Assembly: GCA_934757825.1 (NCBI GenBank)
Contig: CAKVLP010000002.1
Coordinates: forward strand, 310,001-374,000
DNA from: an uncultured Clostridia bacterium
Lineage (GTDB): Bacteria; Bacillota; Clostridia; Christensenellales; UBA1242
Length of the DNA: 64,000 bases
Direction of reading: 5' to 3'
Shown here piece after piece: positions 61,205 through 64,000 of the stretch. A program made the position numbers and the translations under genes. Below the pieces are notes generated by a model. The model worked only from the letters and a program-made list of their open reading frames with translations, was not told the DNA's origin and did no database searches. The number at the start of each line of letters is the position of its first letter. Within the stretch, counting starts at the first letter, position 1.

Positions 61205-61210
61205 ATGATT

Positions 61211-61615
61211 TTAATAAGTTCCTTTTAGTTTTTCTTGAATTCTGTCCCTTTTATCATAAAACTCTTCTGGCAAGCGATATGGACGTTCTTCCTCAACCAT
61301 CATTGCAACCCATTTTTTCTGAGAATCATTTAATAAACTAAAATCCTGTCCGAATACCGAATCCCAAGCATGTTTTTTCCCATCAATAACCATTGTTAAC
61401 TCTGGACGTAATGGAGCAAATATATTAAATACAATTTTAGAATAAACGTATGTTTTAAATTCTAGACCATTTTTTATACTTTGCCCCCACTCATCGTTTG
61501 CCTTTGCAGTACCTTTTTTTTCTGCTCTAAATTCAGCCGCATACATTTTTTTGCTAAAATTTTCACACATTTGATGTGCTTTTTTTATCTCTGGATAATC
61601 ATCATATTTAAACAT
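61211..61615 (-). CDS. Candidate cognate immunity protein, family A copy 1
   Basis: The 134-aa product opens MFKYDDYPEIKKAHQM and ends in the same 22 residues as copy 3. Its start codon overlaps the toxin stop by one base (TAATG), the classic toxin-immunity coupling, with an AAGGGG site within the toxin's last codons. Small, charged, no known domain. It is the best candidate for the antidote of the WHH toxin, an inference from position. Confidence 0.8.
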   Translation of the reverse strand: MFKYDDYPEIKKAHQMCENFSKKMYAAEFRAEKKGTAKANDEWGQSIKNGLEFKTYVYSKIVFNIFAPLRPELTMVIDGKKHAWDSVFGQDFSLLNDSQKKWVAMMVEEERPYRLPEEFYDKRDRIQEKLKGTY

Positions 61616-64000
61616 TATTTCTTCCCCTTATTCATTATATCATATTCTTTTTGTTTTACCTTGTTCTCGGATATACCGCCAAGATGTGGAACTCCACCAT
61701 ATCTCGCAGTATGTAATGAATGGTCAACCAATTGTGCAGTAAAACCATCTTGATGTTCATGCCAAACCAAATTGTTTTCCTTTCTGTAATCACTAATCAT
61801 GTTTCTATCTGCACTTAAAAATGAAACACCCCTCTTTTCACACCAATCTATGAACTTTTGTGGTGGTTTTTTACCCCACGTATCAGCCAACATATCATCA
61901 AAAATATCAAAACTAACTTTTCGATTTGTTCCATATCCCTCTGGAACTTTCACAGTGGCATAGGCAAAGTCATCAAACACTGGGCAACCATTTTTAATTG
62001 GTACCACAGTCCCATTCTTGCCTACTATTATACCATTTCCATTGTTTTGAAGCAATGTATTTTTATCAATAACATTGCCATTTACGTCACAAATTTTCCA
62101 GTTTTTGTTTTTAGGGCCTGGAAGGTATTTTATTCTTTTCTTTAAAGTTTCCTGGCTTACAGGAGTGTCGTCGCTGTCCAATGCGCCCATTTCGGCTGCT
62201 TCTTGCAATCTACGGTCAGCGCGTTCCATTCTGTTTGATTTAATCTTTTCTACAATTTTGCCACCAACTAGGGCGATTGCCGAAGTGGTTGCACCAATGC
62301 CTGCTGAAACAAAGAATGTTTTCCAATCGATTTCGTTGCCAGTAACAATGCATGATAGTAAGTACATTGAAGAACCACTTATTGCACCATTTAAGATTGG
62401 GCCAAGGACTTTGAAAATATTAACCTTGTTTGCTACTTTGCTAAATATTTGATCGCTTAAAAACATTACAGATCCGCTTAATCCACCAAGTAGGACTGCA
62501 TTCATACATGTTTTTAAGTTCATCTGGTCAAATGGTGTACTTGCTATGTAGTTGCCGATGCCACCAAGTGCACCAGATAATACGCTAATACCGCCTTTTA
62601 TGAAGAACTGCTTAATATTGTTTGTAACGTTTTTAACTGCGATATTGGTAATTGATTTTGCGCCCATTCCGATAGCGCCAGTTAGCATACCCGAAACAAA
62701 ACTTACGCCTAACGATCGCAAATCAATGTTTTCTGGGGCGGTTCTATTTATAACAACTTGATTGAATAAGTCAAGTGAAGCGCTAATCAATCCGCCACCT
62801 AGAATTGGGCCACCTGGGAGTGCGCAAATTACTACTCCTGCAACTACTCCCGCCACGCTAGCAAGCGCGGTGTAAAGTTGTTCCCAAACAGTCGCTTTTT
62901 TGACTGGGTCGGCTGGAAGTTGAAGTACTTCAACCGTTCCGTCTTTCATAATCACATAGTAAGTATTGTTTTGGATATTCGCCTCGTAATACAAGAGCAT
63001 TTCGGCGTCAATTCCAAGCACTGATTCTTTCTGTGAACCAGTGGCATAGTCATTAAGTGCTTGATATGAAATATAATCAAATTTGTCGATGTCAATTTCA
63101 AGTTCAGATGAGGTTTGACTGGTTATAATTTGCTTAATAGTATCTGCGACATACTCATAATCAATGTCGTTGTTTATGGTGTAACTATCAAACTCAAATT
63201 TCGTATCGTAATTTGTGTAGTGGCTATAATCCGCAATGTCGAAGTTGTACACATCGCCCAGTGCGTCGTTGTAAACGCCATTGTCATCTACGCTTGTGTA
63301 CGACAAAACGTAATCCACCACCATATAACTTACATACTTTTCAAATGCGATATAGTGATATGGTCCCCATAGTTGATTGTACGTAAGTTTAAACAAGTTG
63401 TACTCTTCTTCGCCATATTCAGCGTCGCGAACAAGCATAACACCCGATTCAACATCGTCGCTTGTCAAGTGGTCGTCTTCCATCATGGACACAAATCCAG
63501 CGCCAAAATAAATCTCGTCGTCCTCTTCAAATGCTTGTGCGTAATTTGTATAAACATAGCCCTTTATCATTCTGTCGTCAGATGTGTCAGGTGTATTTAT
63601 GCCGGTTTTTGCATACGCTGGGAAAACATCATCATAGCCAAACGACATTAGGTCGATTATAGCCATTGAATACAAGAAGTCTTTTTCTTTACTATCGTTT
63701 TCCTCGTCATCTCCTGTCACTGTGCTTGTAGCAAACGAACTTGACACCATATCAAAAGTGGAGATGATTTGGGTTTGTTTAAGTTGTTTTTCTTGCTGTT
63801 GTTTTAGGCTTTCTGCGGTCTTAACTTGCAACTCGTTTTTAATGTTGTTTTCCGTCACGCTTGTCTTTATCGCAACAAGCAAGTTTTGCCCCGACATAAC
63901 AAGCATAATAAAACACATAAATAGGATTATGCAAGGCGTAACAATTTTCTTATAAATCCTCTGCCCTGTAATCTTGTTTTTATGCGGATTGTTGTATTTT
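61615..64000 (-). CDS. Polymorphic toxin with C-terminal WHH-type nuclease (N-terminus outside window)
   Basis: An open frame runs from the window edge to 61615, 767 residues from the first ATG at 63918 plus about 27 more codons before it (through VTPCIILF-type hydrophobic residues), so the true start lies beyond the window. A membrane-spanning segment near its start is followed by an acidic surface region. From about residue 345 to 570 comes a glycine/alanine-rich set of hydrophobic helices (a pre-toxin region). The C-terminus carries NLVWHEHQDGFTAQLVDHSL and HLGG (about residues 717-748), the HNH/Endo VII WHH fold with Glu at the third position. Coupled to the gene at 61615. Role: interbacterial competition. 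Confidence 0.85.
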   Translation of the reverse strand, partial: KYNNPHKNKITGQRIYKKIVTPCIILFMCFIMLVMSGQNLLVAIKTSVTENNIKNELQVKTAESLKQQQEKQLKQTQIISTFDMVSSSFATSTVTGDDEENDSKEKDFLYSMAIIDLMSFGYDDVFPAYAKTGINTPDTSDDRMIKGYVYTNYAQAFEEDDEIYFGAGFVSMMEDDHLTSDDVESGVMLVRDAEYGEEEYNLFKLTYNQLWGPYHYIAFEKYVSYMVVDYVLSYTSVDDNGVYNDALGDVYNFDIADYSHYTNYDTKFEFDSYTINNDIDYEYVADTIKQIITSQTSSELEIDIDKFDYISYQALNDYATGSQKESVLGIDAEMLLYYEANIQNNTYYVIMKDGTVEVLQLPADPVKKATVWEQLYTALASVAGVVAGVVICALPGGPILGGGLISASLDLFNQVVINRTAPENIDLRSLGVSFVSGMLTGAIGMGAKSITNIAVKNVTNNIKQFFIKGGISVLSGALGGIGNYIASTPFDQMNLKTCMNAVLLGGLSGSVMFLSDQIFSKVANKVNIFKVLGPILNGAISGSSMYLLSCIVTGNEIDWKTFFVSAGIGATTSAIALVGGKIVEKIKSNRMERADRRLQEAAEMGALDSDDTPVSQETLKKRIKYLPGPKNKNWKICDVNGNVIDKNTLLQNNGNGIIVGKNGTVVPIKNGCPVFDDFAYATVKVPEGYGTNRKVSFDIFDDMLADTWGKKPPQKFIDWCEKRGVSFLSADRNMISDYRKENNLVWHEHQDGFTAQLVDHSLHTARYGGVPHLGGISENKVKQKEYDIMNKGKK

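Overview
This AT-rich window uses the standard bacterial code. It has strong Shine-Dalgarno sites and many TTGACA/TATAAT promoters, often with an extended TGn -10, and reads like a chromosomal segment of a low-GC Clostridia-type Firmicute. Evidence for this includes the Firmicute order L21 - Prp - L27 with an N-terminally extended L27, the yqfC-yqfD-ybeY-era-yqzL-recO block, floA/nfeD, dnaG-rpoD-trmK, ylbJ, TmcAL, DUF4364 and a TSCPD protein. Several proteins point to a gut or mucosal lifestyle: an M60-like mucin peptidase, glycerol/acylglycerol use and a polymorphic toxin. The genus cannot be fixed from sequence alone, and the gut assignment is inference.

Layout. 1-5.8 kb (minus): smc (truncated by the window edge), rnc-plsX, rpmF, ackA, pta. 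5.9-11.3 kb: tmcAL, a patatin phospholipase, ylbJ, an unknown gene, then an operon of DUF4364, TSCPD, a 54-aa protein and an unknown 136-aa protein. 11.4-15 kb: two tandem XRE regulators with a palindromic operator, then valS with a small membrane protein. 15.1-17.9 kb: an NMT1/SsuA-like ABC importer. 17.9-26.3 kb (minus): YkvI-like transporter, a zinc-ribbon coiled-coil protein, trmK, rpoD, dnaG, a third XRE regulator, ppdK. 26.5-29.6 kb: a DUF4116 protein and an exported HExxxH protein. 29.6-38.5 kb (minus): recO, yqzL, era, ybeY, yqfD, yqfC; a membrane protein with floA and nfeD; a NYN-domain protein and an OGG1-like glycosylase; rpmA-prp-rplU behind an L21 leader. 38.5-44.6 kb: a helical protein, smr, rsmD, a protein with two HEPN-type RxxxxH motifs, alr, dut, a glycosyltransferase. 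44.6-45.7 kb: a rearranged tRNA-Lys locus. 45.7-57.2 kb: a giant M60 surface peptidase divergent from a rhomboid protease, then a glycerol-3-phosphate dehydrogenase module divergent from glpK plus a lipase. 57.3-64 kb: an esterase, then an immunity-gene array downstream of a polymorphic toxin with a WHH-type C-terminal nuclease, which runs off the window.

How the parts work together. Pta/AckA interconvert acetyl-CoA and acetate, and TmcAL beside them uses acetate to modify tRNA-Met. GlpK, the GlpA-like dehydrogenase, its FAD partner and DUF1667 form one glycerol pathway, which the adjacent acylglycerol lipase may feed. The rplU leader probably makes L21-Prp-L27 self-regulating, and Prp trims L27.

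The most unusual content is: (i) the dual RxxxxH protein at 39860-41599, a candidate stand-alone HEPN ribonuclease with its own strong promoter and no CRISPR array nearby; (ii) five diverged paralogues of one unrecognised family arranged in promoter/terminator cassettes behind the WHH toxin, a candidate immunity family; (iii) the tRNA-Lys locus with truncated copies and a group II intron-like segment; (iv) the operator-controlled promoter beside the twin XRE genes, which fires into a gene-free stretch.
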